From positions 1 to 56,713 of the forward strand of contig BOJX01000007.1 of the NCBI GenBank assembly GCA_016860685.1: DNA of 56,713 nucleotides, given 5' to 3'. The notes below the pieces were generated by a model. It saw nothing but the letters and a program-made list of their open reading frames with translations. It searched no databases and was not told the origin of the DNA. The translations under genes and the position numbers were made by a program. The DNA comes from Planctomycetota bacterium. Lineage in GTDB: Bacteria; Planctomycetota; Phycisphaerae; UBA1845. Below are positions 26,024 through 33,343 of the stretch, in pieces; within the stretch, counting starts at the first letter, position 1, and each line of letters begins with the position of its first letter.

Positions 26024-26338
26024 ATGGCTCGCAAACGTATTCCGGCTCGACCGCGCCACAGTCATCCAGAGTTGGTGAATATCCTGGCCGAGGAGCTTCG
26101 GAAGGAAGGTGTGAGCAGCACTCCGGAAATACCGACCATCTATGAAGAAGAACTGCCGTATGGTGCTGGGCTCCACGTGAAGGTCATCTGGAGTCGATGG
26201 GGGAAGGTGCCGCTCGAAGAGCGGGGCGCGATCATCCTGGACGCGTACGAACAGGCGGGCATGGGACAGGAGCGAAAGCGCATTCTCGTGGCGATGGGTC
26301 TTACGCCTGATGAAGCACAGCGCCTTCAGATGGCCTGA
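26024..26338 (+). CDS. Small uncharacterised protein paired with the HEPN-like gene
   Basis: A 104-residue soluble protein. The N-terminus is basic (MARKRIPARPRHSHPEL), then comes EELRKEG, a beta-rich middle (IYEEELPYGAGLHVKVIWSRWG) and a helical C-terminus with GMGQERKRILVAMGLTPDEA. I do not recognise a family. It starts three bases after the HEPN-like stop codon and ends 14 bp before nuoK, so the two genes form a compact cassette transcribed with nuo. A role as antitoxin or regulator of its partner is a guess from the arrangement. Confidence 0.7.
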   Translation: MARKRIPARPRHSHPELVNILAEELRKEGVSSTPEIPTIYEEELPYGAGLHVKVIWSRWGKVPLEERGAIILDAYEQAGMGQERKRILVAMGLTPDEAQRLQMA

Positions 26339-26352
26339 CAGGTTGGATTCTC

Positions 26353-26664
26353 ATGCTGACGATTGAACTAACTCATTACCTCATCGTCTCCGCCGTGCTG
26401 TTCTGCGCGGGGGTGTTCACGATGGCGACGAAGCGGAACGCGATCGGGATTCTGATCGGCGTGGAGCTGGTGCTGAACAGCGCGAACGTGAACCTGGTGG
26501 CGTTCGACCGGTATCGGGCGGGCCTGATGGACGGGCAGATCGCGGCGTTGTTCGTGATCGTGCTGGCGGCGGCGGAGGCGGCGCTGGCGGTGGCGATCTG
26601 CATGAACTTTTACAAGAACCTGGTGACGGTGGACGTGGACCAGGGGGATGTGCTGCGGGGTTGA
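26353..26664 (+). CDS. nuoK: NADH-quinone oxidoreductase subunit K
   Basis: Three-helix subunit of 103 residues, the family's normal length. It has LIVSAVLFCAGVFTMATKRNAIGILIGVELVLNSANVNLVAF, in which the buried Glu of helix 2 (GVELVLN) is part of the proton path, and a third helix with the AAEAALAVAI motif carrying the second conserved Glu. It lies 14 bp downstream of the cassette and 141 bp before nuoL. Confidence 0.96.
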   Translation: MLTIELTHYLIVSAVLFCAGVFTMATKRNAIGILIGVELVLNSANVNLVAFDRYRAGLMDGQIAALFVIVLAAAEAALAVAICMNFYKNLVTVDVDQGDVLRG

Positions 26665-26805
26665 CAGCGCCGAAACACCAGAAAATCGAAAGTCGAAACG
26701 TCGAAAGTTGAACCCTCGAAAGCCGGAGGACGCACGCTTGCCGTCCGGCGGTCAAGAGAAGGACATCACCGCGAACGGCTCATGGCGGACCGTTAACAGC
26801 AATCT

Positions 26806-29256
26806 ATGGAACCTGTTCTCGCAAAACTTCTGGCGGCATCGCTGATTACGCCCTTTCTGACCTTCTGGATCCTCGTTCTTTGGGGGCCGAAGATCGGCAA
26901 GCCGCGCGCCGGGTGGGTGGGGCTGATCGGCGGGATGGGCGTTCCGCTGGCGCTGTCGGCGGTCGTGTTCGCGACGTGGTTTTTCACGGGTCCGCAGCAG
27001 CGGGCGGAGCTGACCGCGGCGGCGCAGCATTCGCAGGTGTTCTGGGCGCAGCTCGGCAGCTTCGACGTCACGTTCGGCGTGAAGCTGGACTCGCTGACCG
27101 TCGCGATGCACTTCATGGTGTGCTTCATCGCGTTCTGGATCTTCTTCTTCAGCATCGGGTACATGTCGGGGCACGCGGACTGCGTGCATCATCAGAGCAA
27201 ATACTGGCGGTTCTTCGCCTACCTGGCGTTGTTTGCGTTCTCGATGCTGGGGCTGGTCATCTCGCCGAGTCTGCTGTTCCTCTTCATCTTCTGGGAGCTG
27301 GTGGGGTTGTGCAGCTACCTGCTCATCGGGTTCTACTTCGAGACGGACTACGCGCCGCCGGCGGCGATGAAGGCGTTCATCACCAACCGCGTGGGCGACT
27401 TCGGGTTCATCATCGGGCTGGGGATCGTCTTCACGTTTCTGGGGACGCTGGACCTGGAGGGCGCGGCGGCGGCGTTCAAGACGCAGCTCGCCACGAGCAC
27501 GGGGCTTTTCGCGCCGCAGGTGACGGTCCCGATCTTCGGGTGGACGTTCTCGGGAATGACGCTGGCGACGCTGATGGGCGTGGGCCTGTTCTGCGGGGCG
27601 ATGGGCAAGAGCGCGCAGTTCCCGCTGCACGTCTGGTTGCCGGACGCGATGGCGGGTCCGACGCCGGTGTCGGCGCTGATCCACGCGGCGACGATGGTCG
27701 CGGCGGGGGTGTACCTGGTGGCGCGGGTGTTCCGCCTGCTGACGCCGGATGCGCAGATGTTCATCGCGGTGATCGGGTGCATCACGCTGACCTTCATGGC
27801 GCTGATCGCCATCGTGCAGACGGACATCAAGAAGTGCCTGGCGTATTCGACGCTGTCGCAGCTTGGCTACATGATCTTCGGCATGGGCGTCGGGGCGTGG
27901 ACGGCGGCGCTGTTCCACCTGATCACGCATGCGTTCTTCAAGGCGATGCTGTTCCTCGGCAGCGGGCAGGTGATCGAAGGCTGCCACCACGTGCAGGACA
28001 TGCGGCGGATGGGCGGGCTTCGCACCAAGATGCCGGTGACGTGCTGGACGTTCTTCGTCGGCGTGCTGGCGATCGCGGGCTTCGGGATTCCGGGACTGCA
28101 CCTCGGGCACTGGAAGTTCGGTCTCGGCGGGTTCTTCAGCAAGGACGAGATTCTCGCCGTCGCGTATGACCGGGCTTACAACTGGGGACGGTTTGGCGGG
28201 CATTCGGACGGGCATGCGGAGGCGCGGGCGAAGGGCGAAGCGCGACGGGCGTATACCGAAGAGCCCGCCGGCGGCGGGGCGCGAAGGGCTGAAAGCGACG
28301 CCGGCGGGCGCGGGGTTCGGCTTGCGGCCTTCGCCGGTGAGGGGGCGGAAGATGTTCAATCCCCCGCAGCACGAGAGGGAGACGTTCACGGGGCCGAAGG
28401 CGGCGGACATCACGCAAGCGCGAAAGACGGTGTGGCGTCCGGGATCCGGGCGCTGCCGAAGTGGATGTTCTGGTTCGCCATCCTTACGGCCTACGTGACG
28501 CCGTTCTACATGTTCCGGGCGTGGTGGCTGACGTTCATGGGCAAACCGCGCGATCATCACGTCCACGAGCATGCGCATGAATCGAAGATGATGACGACGC
28601 CGCTGGTGGTGTTGGCGGTGGGGACGTTGGTTTCGAGTTACTTCCTGTTCCGCCCGATGCTGTCGCACGCCGCCGAGGCCGCGGCGGACGCTCCGCTGGT
28701 CGTCGCGGTGGACGGCGAGGCGCGTGAGCCCGCGGCAGCGCTGCTGTCGCTGGATCACACCCCGGAACGCGACCCGCACAAGAAGCTGGTCGGACTGGTG
28801 GGTTTCGCGTTCCTGATCGGTTTCGCGGTTTCGTGGGCGATCTATCGCAACGGGCTGGACGCGGCGTCGCGGATCAAGGCGATTCCGCCTTTCAATCTGC
28901 TGCACACGCTGCTGGAGCGGAAATACTACTTCGACGAGTTGTACGACTTCCTGTGGGTGCGCGGATGCCGGGCGGTGGCGGCGGTGTGTGCGTTCATCGA
29001 CACGTGGGTCATCGACCTGGTGTACAACCTGCTGAGCGGAGTGACGGAGCGGATTGCGGCGTTCTCGGGGCGGGTGCTGGACGCGCAGGGCGTGGACGGG
29101 TTCGTGAACGGGATCAGCGAGACGGCGAACGATCTGGCGGAGGTGCTGCGCAAGCCGCAGACGGGCGGGATCCGCAAGTATGTGTTGTGGAGCGTGGGTC
29201 TGGTGACGGCGGCGATCGCGGCGCTGATTGCGGCGATGCGTGTGAACGGGGGATGA
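26806..29256 (+). CDS. nuoL: NADH-quinone oxidoreductase subunit L with in-frame repeat insertion
   Basis: Antiporter-like proton-pumping subunit of 816 residues (usual 600-680). The order is: FWELVGLCSYLLIGFYFE (key Glu) near residue 165, AMGKSAQFPLHVWLPDAMAGPTPVSALIHAATMV near 270, DIKKCLAYSTLSQLGYM with its lysine, FFSKDEIL near 445, and the long lateral helix at the C-terminus. From about residue 462 to 545 (roughly 28190-28440) the protein has a low-complexity Gly/Ala/Arg/His segment not found in the family, between SKDEIL and MFWFAILTAYVTPFYMFR. Part of this DNA is a dispersed repeat. The frame stays open, so the subunit may still fold. Confidence 0.93.
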   Translation: MEPVLAKLLAASLITPFLTFWILVLWGPKIGKPRAGWVGLIGGMGVPLALSAVVFATWFFTGPQQRAELTAAAQHSQVFWAQLGSFDVTFGVKLDSLTVAMHFMVCFIAFWIFFFSIGYMSGHADCVHHQSKYWRFFAYLALFAFSMLGLVISPSLLFLFIFWELVGLCSYLLIGFYFETDYAPPAAMKAFITNRVGDFGFIIGLGIVFTFLGTLDLEGAAAAFKTQLATSTGLFAPQVTVPIFGWTFSGMTLATLMGVGLFCGAMGKSAQFPLHVWLPDAMAGPTPVSALIHAATMVAAGVYLVARVFRLLTPDAQMFIAVIGCITLTFMALIAIVQTDIKKCLAYSTLSQLGYMIFGMGVGAWTAALFHLITHAFFKAMLFLGSGQVIEGCHHVQDMRRMGGLRTKMPVTCWTFFVGVLAIAGFGIPGLHLGHWKFGLGGFFSKDEILAVAYDRAYNWGRFGGHSDGHAEARAKGEARRAYTEEPAGGGARRAESDAGGRGVRLAAFAGEGAEDVQSPAAREGDVHGAEGGGHHASAKDGVASGIRALPKWMFWFAILTAYVTPFYMFRAWWLTFMGKPRDHHVHEHAHESKMMTTPLVVLAVGTLVSSYFLFRPMLSHAAEAAADAPLVVAVDGEAREPAAALLSLDHTPERDPHKKLVGLVGFAFLIGFAVSWAIYRNGLDAASRIKAIPPFNLLHTLLERKYYFDELYDFLWVRGCRAVAAVCAFIDTWVIDLVYNLLSGVTERIAAFSGRVLDAQGVDGFVNGISETANDLAEVLRKPQTGGIRKYVLWSVGLVTAAIAALIAAMRVNGG
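28304..28376. repeat. Dispersed repeat, copy B, inside nuoL
   Basis: Shares a 28-base core (one mismatch) and an upstream GC-rich block with the intergenic copy at 22213-22284. It sits inside the extra segment of nuoL. The element is not a transposase gene, so it resembles a short non-autonomous element or a palindromic repeat family. Confidence 0.65.
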
Positions 29257-29300
29257 CGGTTTGCGTAGAGCGGGAGGGTCCGCCGTCCGTGAGCATGGTT

Positions 29301-29422
29301 GCGGACCGGAGGTCCGCGGTCCGGTTGTGGCAGGGCGGGCTTTGCCCGCCGGGATGGGTCGGGTGCTGAGGTGGGTGTAACCCGCGAAGACGGGGCGCAG
29401 GCAGTGGCGGGCGTAGCCCGCC
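29301..29422. repeat. Cluster of three short palindromes in the nuoL-nuoM gap
   Basis: GCGGACCGGAGGTCCGC (29301-29317), GGCGGGC-TTT-GCCCGCC (29334-29350) and GGCGGGC-GTA-GCCCGCC (29406-29422). The first recurs at 33286-33302. They fill most of the 182 bp between the two genes and resemble REP-like elements or mRNA-processing hairpins. Confidence 0.65.
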
Positions 29423-29438
29423 CAACGGATGCGACGAT

Positions 29439-31097
29439 ATGTTGAGTTGGACGATTTTTCTTCCGGCGATTGGGGCGGGGCTGTGCTTGTTCGCGCCGAA
29501 GGGGCAGGTGAAGCGGATCGCGCTGGCGACGACGCTGGCGACGTTCGTGCTGTCGTTGTTCCTGCTCCCGACGTTCCTGGGCGGCGTTGAGAACCCTGAG
29601 GCGACGTTCGGCACGCGCTACGGCACGATGCACTTCGTCGAGCGGGCGACCTGGATCACGGCGGAGAGCTTCACGATCGAGTACTTCGTCGGGGTGGACG
29701 GCCTGTCGTTCCCGCTGCTGATCCTGACGACGCTGGTGAGCTTTCTGGCGTGCTGGGCGAGCTGGAACTTCGAGCACTGGAAGATTAACAAGGGGATCCG
29801 CACATATTTCATTCTCTTCCTGCTGCTCGAGACGGGCATGCTGGGGGTGTTCGCGGCGCTGGACTTCTTCCTGTTCTACGTGTTCTGGGAGGTGATGCTC
29901 CTGCCGATGTATTTCCTCATCGGTGTGTGGGGCGGTCCGCGGAAGGAGTACGCGGCGATCAAGTTCTTCCTGTTCACGCTGGCCGGGTCGGTGCTGATGC
30001 TGGTGGCGCTGGTGGCGATGTACTTCCAGAGCGCGGCGGCGATCGGGGCGGCGATGACGCAGGAGACGCTGCGGTCCGGGGCGCAGAGCGCGGGCATCGC
30101 CAGCGGTTACGTGCTGGGCAAGTTCCTGACGGGGGGCACGTTCGACCTGATCGAGATGGCGACGAACGACGCGATTGTCCAGCACTTCGCCTCGGCGGGG
30201 ACGACGTTCCTGGGGATCAAGTTCGCCCCGATCATGTTCATCTTTCTGTTCATCGGGTTTGCGATCAAGCTGCCGAGCTTTCCGTTTCATACGTGGTTGC
30301 CGGACGCGCACGTCGAAGCTCCGACGCCGATTTCGATGATTCTGGCGGGCGTGCTGCTGAAGATGGGCGGGTACGGGTTCCTGCGGTTGTGTTACCCGAT
30401 TTTTCCGACGGCGGGCGAGTTCTGGGCGTTCACGCTGGCGACGGTGGGGGTGATCAGCATCTTGTACGGGGCGTTGTGCGCGATGGCGCAGACGGACTTC
30501 AAGAAGCTGGTGGCGTACAGCTCGGTGTCGCACATGGGGTACGTGCTGCTGGGCGTGGCGATCATGTCGGCGGAAGGTTTTCAAGGGGCGATGTTTCAGA
30601 TGCTGGCGCACGGGATCAGCTCGCCGATGTGCTTTTTCCTCGTCGGGGTCGTGTATGACCGGGCGCATCACCGCGACCTGAACCGCTTCGGCGGGTTGTG
30701 GCTGACGATGCCGAAGTACGGGACGATGGCGACGATCGGGTTTTTCGCGTCGCTGGGGCTGCCTGGGCTTTGCGGGTTCATCGGCGAGGCGTGGGTGTTG
30801 ATCGGGACGTTCCGGGCGGGGGCGCGCTGGGACTGGGCGTATCCGATGGCGGTGCTGGCGGCGGCGGGGGTGATCCTGACGGCGGGGTACATTCTGTGGA
30901 CGATCAAGCGCGTGTATCTGGGACACCCGCACGAGGATCCGGATCACGACATGCCGGAAGCGACGGCTCGGGAGATGGGGATTCTCGCGCCGTTTGCGGT
31001 GCTGTGCATCGTGATGGGCGTGTTCCCGAGTCAGACGGTGTTCAACTACTGCAACGGGACGTTGAATCATATTCTGGCGATGATGGGGACGGGTTGA
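29439..31097 (+). CDS. nuoM: NADH-quinone oxidoreductase subunit M
   Basis: Antiporter-like subunit of 552 residues, about 14 helices. Recognised motifs are VGVDGLSFPLLIL, FYVFWEVMLLPMYFLIG (key Glu near residue 150), the KLPSFPFHTWLPDAHVEAPTP loop with lysine and histidine, and FKKLVAYSSVSHMGYVLLG. Unlike nuoL it has the normal length for the family. The 182 bp gap before it, full of palindromes, is unusual in a tight nuo cluster. Confidence 0.96.
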   Translation: MLSWTIFLPAIGAGLCLFAPKGQVKRIALATTLATFVLSLFLLPTFLGGVENPEATFGTRYGTMHFVERATWITAESFTIEYFVGVDGLSFPLLILTTLVSFLACWASWNFEHWKINKGIRTYFILFLLLETGMLGVFAALDFFLFYVFWEVMLLPMYFLIGVWGGPRKEYAAIKFFLFTLAGSVLMLVALVAMYFQSAAAIGAAMTQETLRSGAQSAGIASGYVLGKFLTGGTFDLIEMATNDAIVQHFASAGTTFLGIKFAPIMFIFLFIGFAIKLPSFPFHTWLPDAHVEAPTPISMILAGVLLKMGGYGFLRLCYPIFPTAGEFWAFTLATVGVISILYGALCAMAQTDFKKLVAYSSVSHMGYVLLGVAIMSAEGFQGAMFQMLAHGISSPMCFFLVGVVYDRAHHRDLNRFGGLWLTMPKYGTMATIGFFASLGLPGLCGFIGEAWVLIGTFRAGARWDWAYPMAVLAAAGVILTAGYILWTIKRVYLGHPHEDPDHDMPEATAREMGILAPFAVLCIVMGVFPSQTVFNYCNGTLNHILAMMGTG

Positions 31098-31148
31098 GAG
31101 GCAACGGGTCACGAGGCGGGTTGACAGGGTTACCGGGGTGGCGGGCGA

Positions 31149-32792
31149 ATGTTAGCAGCGGCGAGCGACATCTGGACCGGGATCGACATCGGCGGACAAC
31201 TGTGGTTGTTCTCGCCGGAGATTGCGCTGGTGGCGACGATGCTGGCGATCGTGACGGCGCCGATGCTGCTGGGGCGCGGGGCGCGGACGATCGGAACGGT
31301 GGCGACGCTCGGTGTGCTTGTCGCGTTGGCGCTGGTGTTGCGCAACCTTGGGGCGACGGAGACAGAAGGGCAGGGCGTGCTCACGCCGGAGGCGGGGTCC
31401 GGGATGCTGATCGCGGACAACCTCGGGACGTTTTTCAAGCTGGTGCTGATTGTGTTTCTGGGCGGGGTGACGGCGCTGTGGTGGATGGGCAGCGCCTCGA
31501 CGGAGCGCGACGCGCCGGAGTTCTTCATCCTGCTGCTGGGCAGCGCGCTGGGCATGGCGCTGATGGTGAGCACGACCAACCTGCTGATGATGGTGATCGC
31601 GATCGAGACGGCGTCGCTGCCGAGCTACGCGATCGTCGGGTTCAACAAGCGGGATACGAAGGGCGCGGAAGGGTCGCTGAAATACATGGTGTTCGGGGCG
31701 ATCAGTGCGGCGACGCTGATCTACGGCGTGAGCCTGCTTTACGGATTGACCGGCGGGTCGCTGGAGATCGGCGACGTGGCGCGGGCGTGGTATGCGGAGG
31801 CATCCGGCGCGAACCGGTTAGCCCTGGGGCTGGGGCTGATCGGGCTGCTGGTGGGGATCGGGTTCAAGATTTCGGCGGTTCCGCTGCACTTCTGGTGTCC
31901 GGACGCGTTCGAGGGGGCGAAGACGGAAGTGACGACGTGGTTGTCGGTGGCGAGCAAGGCCGCGGGTCTGCTGCTGCTGGCGCGCGTCGTGCATGGGTTT
32001 ACGGTGAACCTTCCGATTACGAAAGCGGATGCGGGGTTTCTGCCGTATTGGTCGTCGGTGGCGCCGCTGGCGTGGGGCGTGGGTCTGATGTCGATCGTGA
32101 CGTGTACGTGGGCGAATTTCGCGGCGTACCGTCAGTCGAACGTGAAGCGGATGCTGGCGTATTCGTCGATCGCGCACGCGGGGTACATGCTGATGGCGGC
32201 GGCGGTGTTCCTCAGCCCGTCGGCGCCGGACGCGACGGCGGGGATGAGCGCGCTGCTGACGTACATTGTCATTTACATGTTCATGAACCTCGGGGCGTTC
32301 GGGGTGGTGGCGATGGTGGGATGGCGGACGGGCAGCGAGGAGATGTCGGCGTTCACGGGGCTGATCCGTCGGGCGCCGCTGCTGGCGGTTCCGATGATCG
32401 TGTGCCTGGTGTCGCTGGTGGGGCTGCCGCCGTTTGCAGGGTTCATCGGGAAGTGGTGGGTGCTGGTGGCGCTGGGTCGCCAGGGGACGCTGCTGTCGTG
32501 GGTTCTGATCACGGCGGCGGCGTTGAACACCTTGTTTTCGCTTTATTATTACATGCGGGTTGTTGTGCAGATGACGCTGAGAGATGACGGGCGGCCGGCG
32601 TTGTCGATCCCCGTGGGCGGCGTGGCGCTGGTGAACCTCTGCGCGGTGATCCTGTGCGTCCTCTTTGTTTTCGTGGATCCGGTGAAGCGGGCGTCGGAGC
32701 GTTATGCTTCGGGGTTGTTCGAGCCGCGCCCGACGGTGCGCGTTTCGTCCGGGGACGCGACCGTGCCGGCGTTTGCGGAGCGGGCGCCGTGA
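31149..32792 (+). CDS. nuoN: NADH-quinone oxidoreductase subunit N
   Basis: Antiporter-like subunit of 547 residues with about 14 helices. Motifs include ETASLPSYAIVGF, GIGFKISAVPLHFWCPDAFEGAKTEVTTWLSVASK with the buried lysine, the SNVKRMLAYSSIAHAGYML helix, and LPPFAGFIGKWWVL. The stop codon overlaps the next start codon by GTGA. The length is normal for the family (480-550). It lies 51 bp after nuoM. Confidence 0.96.
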   Translation: MLAAASDIWTGIDIGGQLWLFSPEIALVATMLAIVTAPMLLGRGARTIGTVATLGVLVALALVLRNLGATETEGQGVLTPEAGSGMLIADNLGTFFKLVLIVFLGGVTALWWMGSASTERDAPEFFILLLGSALGMALMVSTTNLLMMVIAIETASLPSYAIVGFNKRDTKGAEGSLKYMVFGAISAATLIYGVSLLYGLTGGSLEIGDVARAWYAEASGANRLALGLGLIGLLVGIGFKISAVPLHFWCPDAFEGAKTEVTTWLSVASKAAGLLLLARVVHGFTVNLPITKADAGFLPYWSSVAPLAWGVGLMSIVTCTWANFAAYRQSNVKRMLAYSSIAHAGYMLMAAAVFLSPSAPDATAGMSALLTYIVIYMFMNLGAFGVVAMVGWRTGSEEMSAFTGLIRRAPLLAVPMIVCLVSLVGLPPFAGFIGKWWVLVALGRQGTLLSWVLITAAALNTLFSLYYYMRVVVQMTLRDDGRPALSIPVGGVALVNLCAVILCVLFVFVDPVKRASERYASGLFEPRPTVRVSSGDATVPAFAERAP

Positions 32793-33253
32793 CCGATCGC
32801 CGCGAGGTTGTCGAGGTTCTGAACGATCTGCTGTCGCTGGAGCGTGGCAGTCTGATAGCACACCTTCTTGCTTCCACGATGTTCGTTTCACGGGCGGCGG
32901 CGCGCGGGGATTTGACGGTGCGCCGGATGGTGCGGGAGATCGACGAGCACCAGCGTTGGCTCGTGGACGCGATCGTCGGGTTGCGCGGCGGGGTCGCGCC
33001 GGGGCGTCCGGATCCGCGGGCGGCGGAGCTTCATTATCAGGAGCTTCGACATGTGCTGCCGCTGGTGATTCGCAACGAACAGCGGATCGTCGAGCAGTAT
33101 GAGCAGGCGCTGCCGAGACTGGGGGCGTGGCCGGAGGCGGCGGCGGTCGCATCGCGGATTCTGGCGCGGCATCGGGAGCATGTGCGCGAGCTGACTTCGT
33201 TCATGACGTCGGGTGCGTTATCCGCCGCTGGGTCTGTTTCGGCTGCGAAGTAG
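32789..33253 (+). CDS. Ferritin-like (four-helix) protein translationally coupled to nuoN
   Basis: Protein of 154 residues starting at GTG 32789 inside the nuoN stop (GTGA overlap); the ORF-track start at 32654 is within nuoN. It is all helical with a heptad-like arrangement of acidic and His residues: LLSLERGSLIAHLL, then VREIDEHQRWLVDAI, the NEQRIVEQYEQAL helix, and ILARHREHVREL. The E...ExxH spacing suggests a di-iron or haem-free ferritin/rubrerythrin-like bundle. Metal binding is inferred. Coupling to nuoN implies a role linked to Complex I or to oxidative stress near it. Confidence 0.75.
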   Translation: MTDRREVVEVLNDLLSLERGSLIAHLLASTMFVSRAAARGDLTVRRMVREIDEHQRWLVDAIVGLRGGVAPGRPDPRAAELHYQELRHVLPLVIRNEQRIVEQYEQALPRLGAWPEAAAVASRILARHREHVRELTSFMTSGALSAAGSVSAAK

Positions 33254-33285
33254 GCCCGCGCGGCTCGATGCGGAATACGTGAGGT

Positions 33286-33340
33286 GCGGACCGGAGGTCC
33301 GCGGTCTGTAGTTCGCGGTCCGTAGTCCGCAGTCCGCGAG
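33286..33340. repeat. Palindrome plus degenerate tandem repeats
   Basis: GCGGACCGGAGGTCCGC (33286-33302) repeats exactly the unit at 29301. It is followed by a degenerate 14-base tandem series (CGGTCTGTAGTTCG, CGGTCCGTAGTCCG, CAGTCCGCGAG). Confidence 0.6.
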
Positions 33341-33343
33341 ACC

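Noticed and set aside
26752-28905. 717-codon minus-strand frame opposite nuoL
   Set aside because: It is the reverse shadow of nuoL, rich in His/Arg/Pro as expected for GC-rich antisense frames.
30698-32587. 629-codon plus-strand frame across nuoM and nuoN
   Set aside because: Frame-shifted shadow with Gly/Asp/Arg-rich composition and no recognisable domain.
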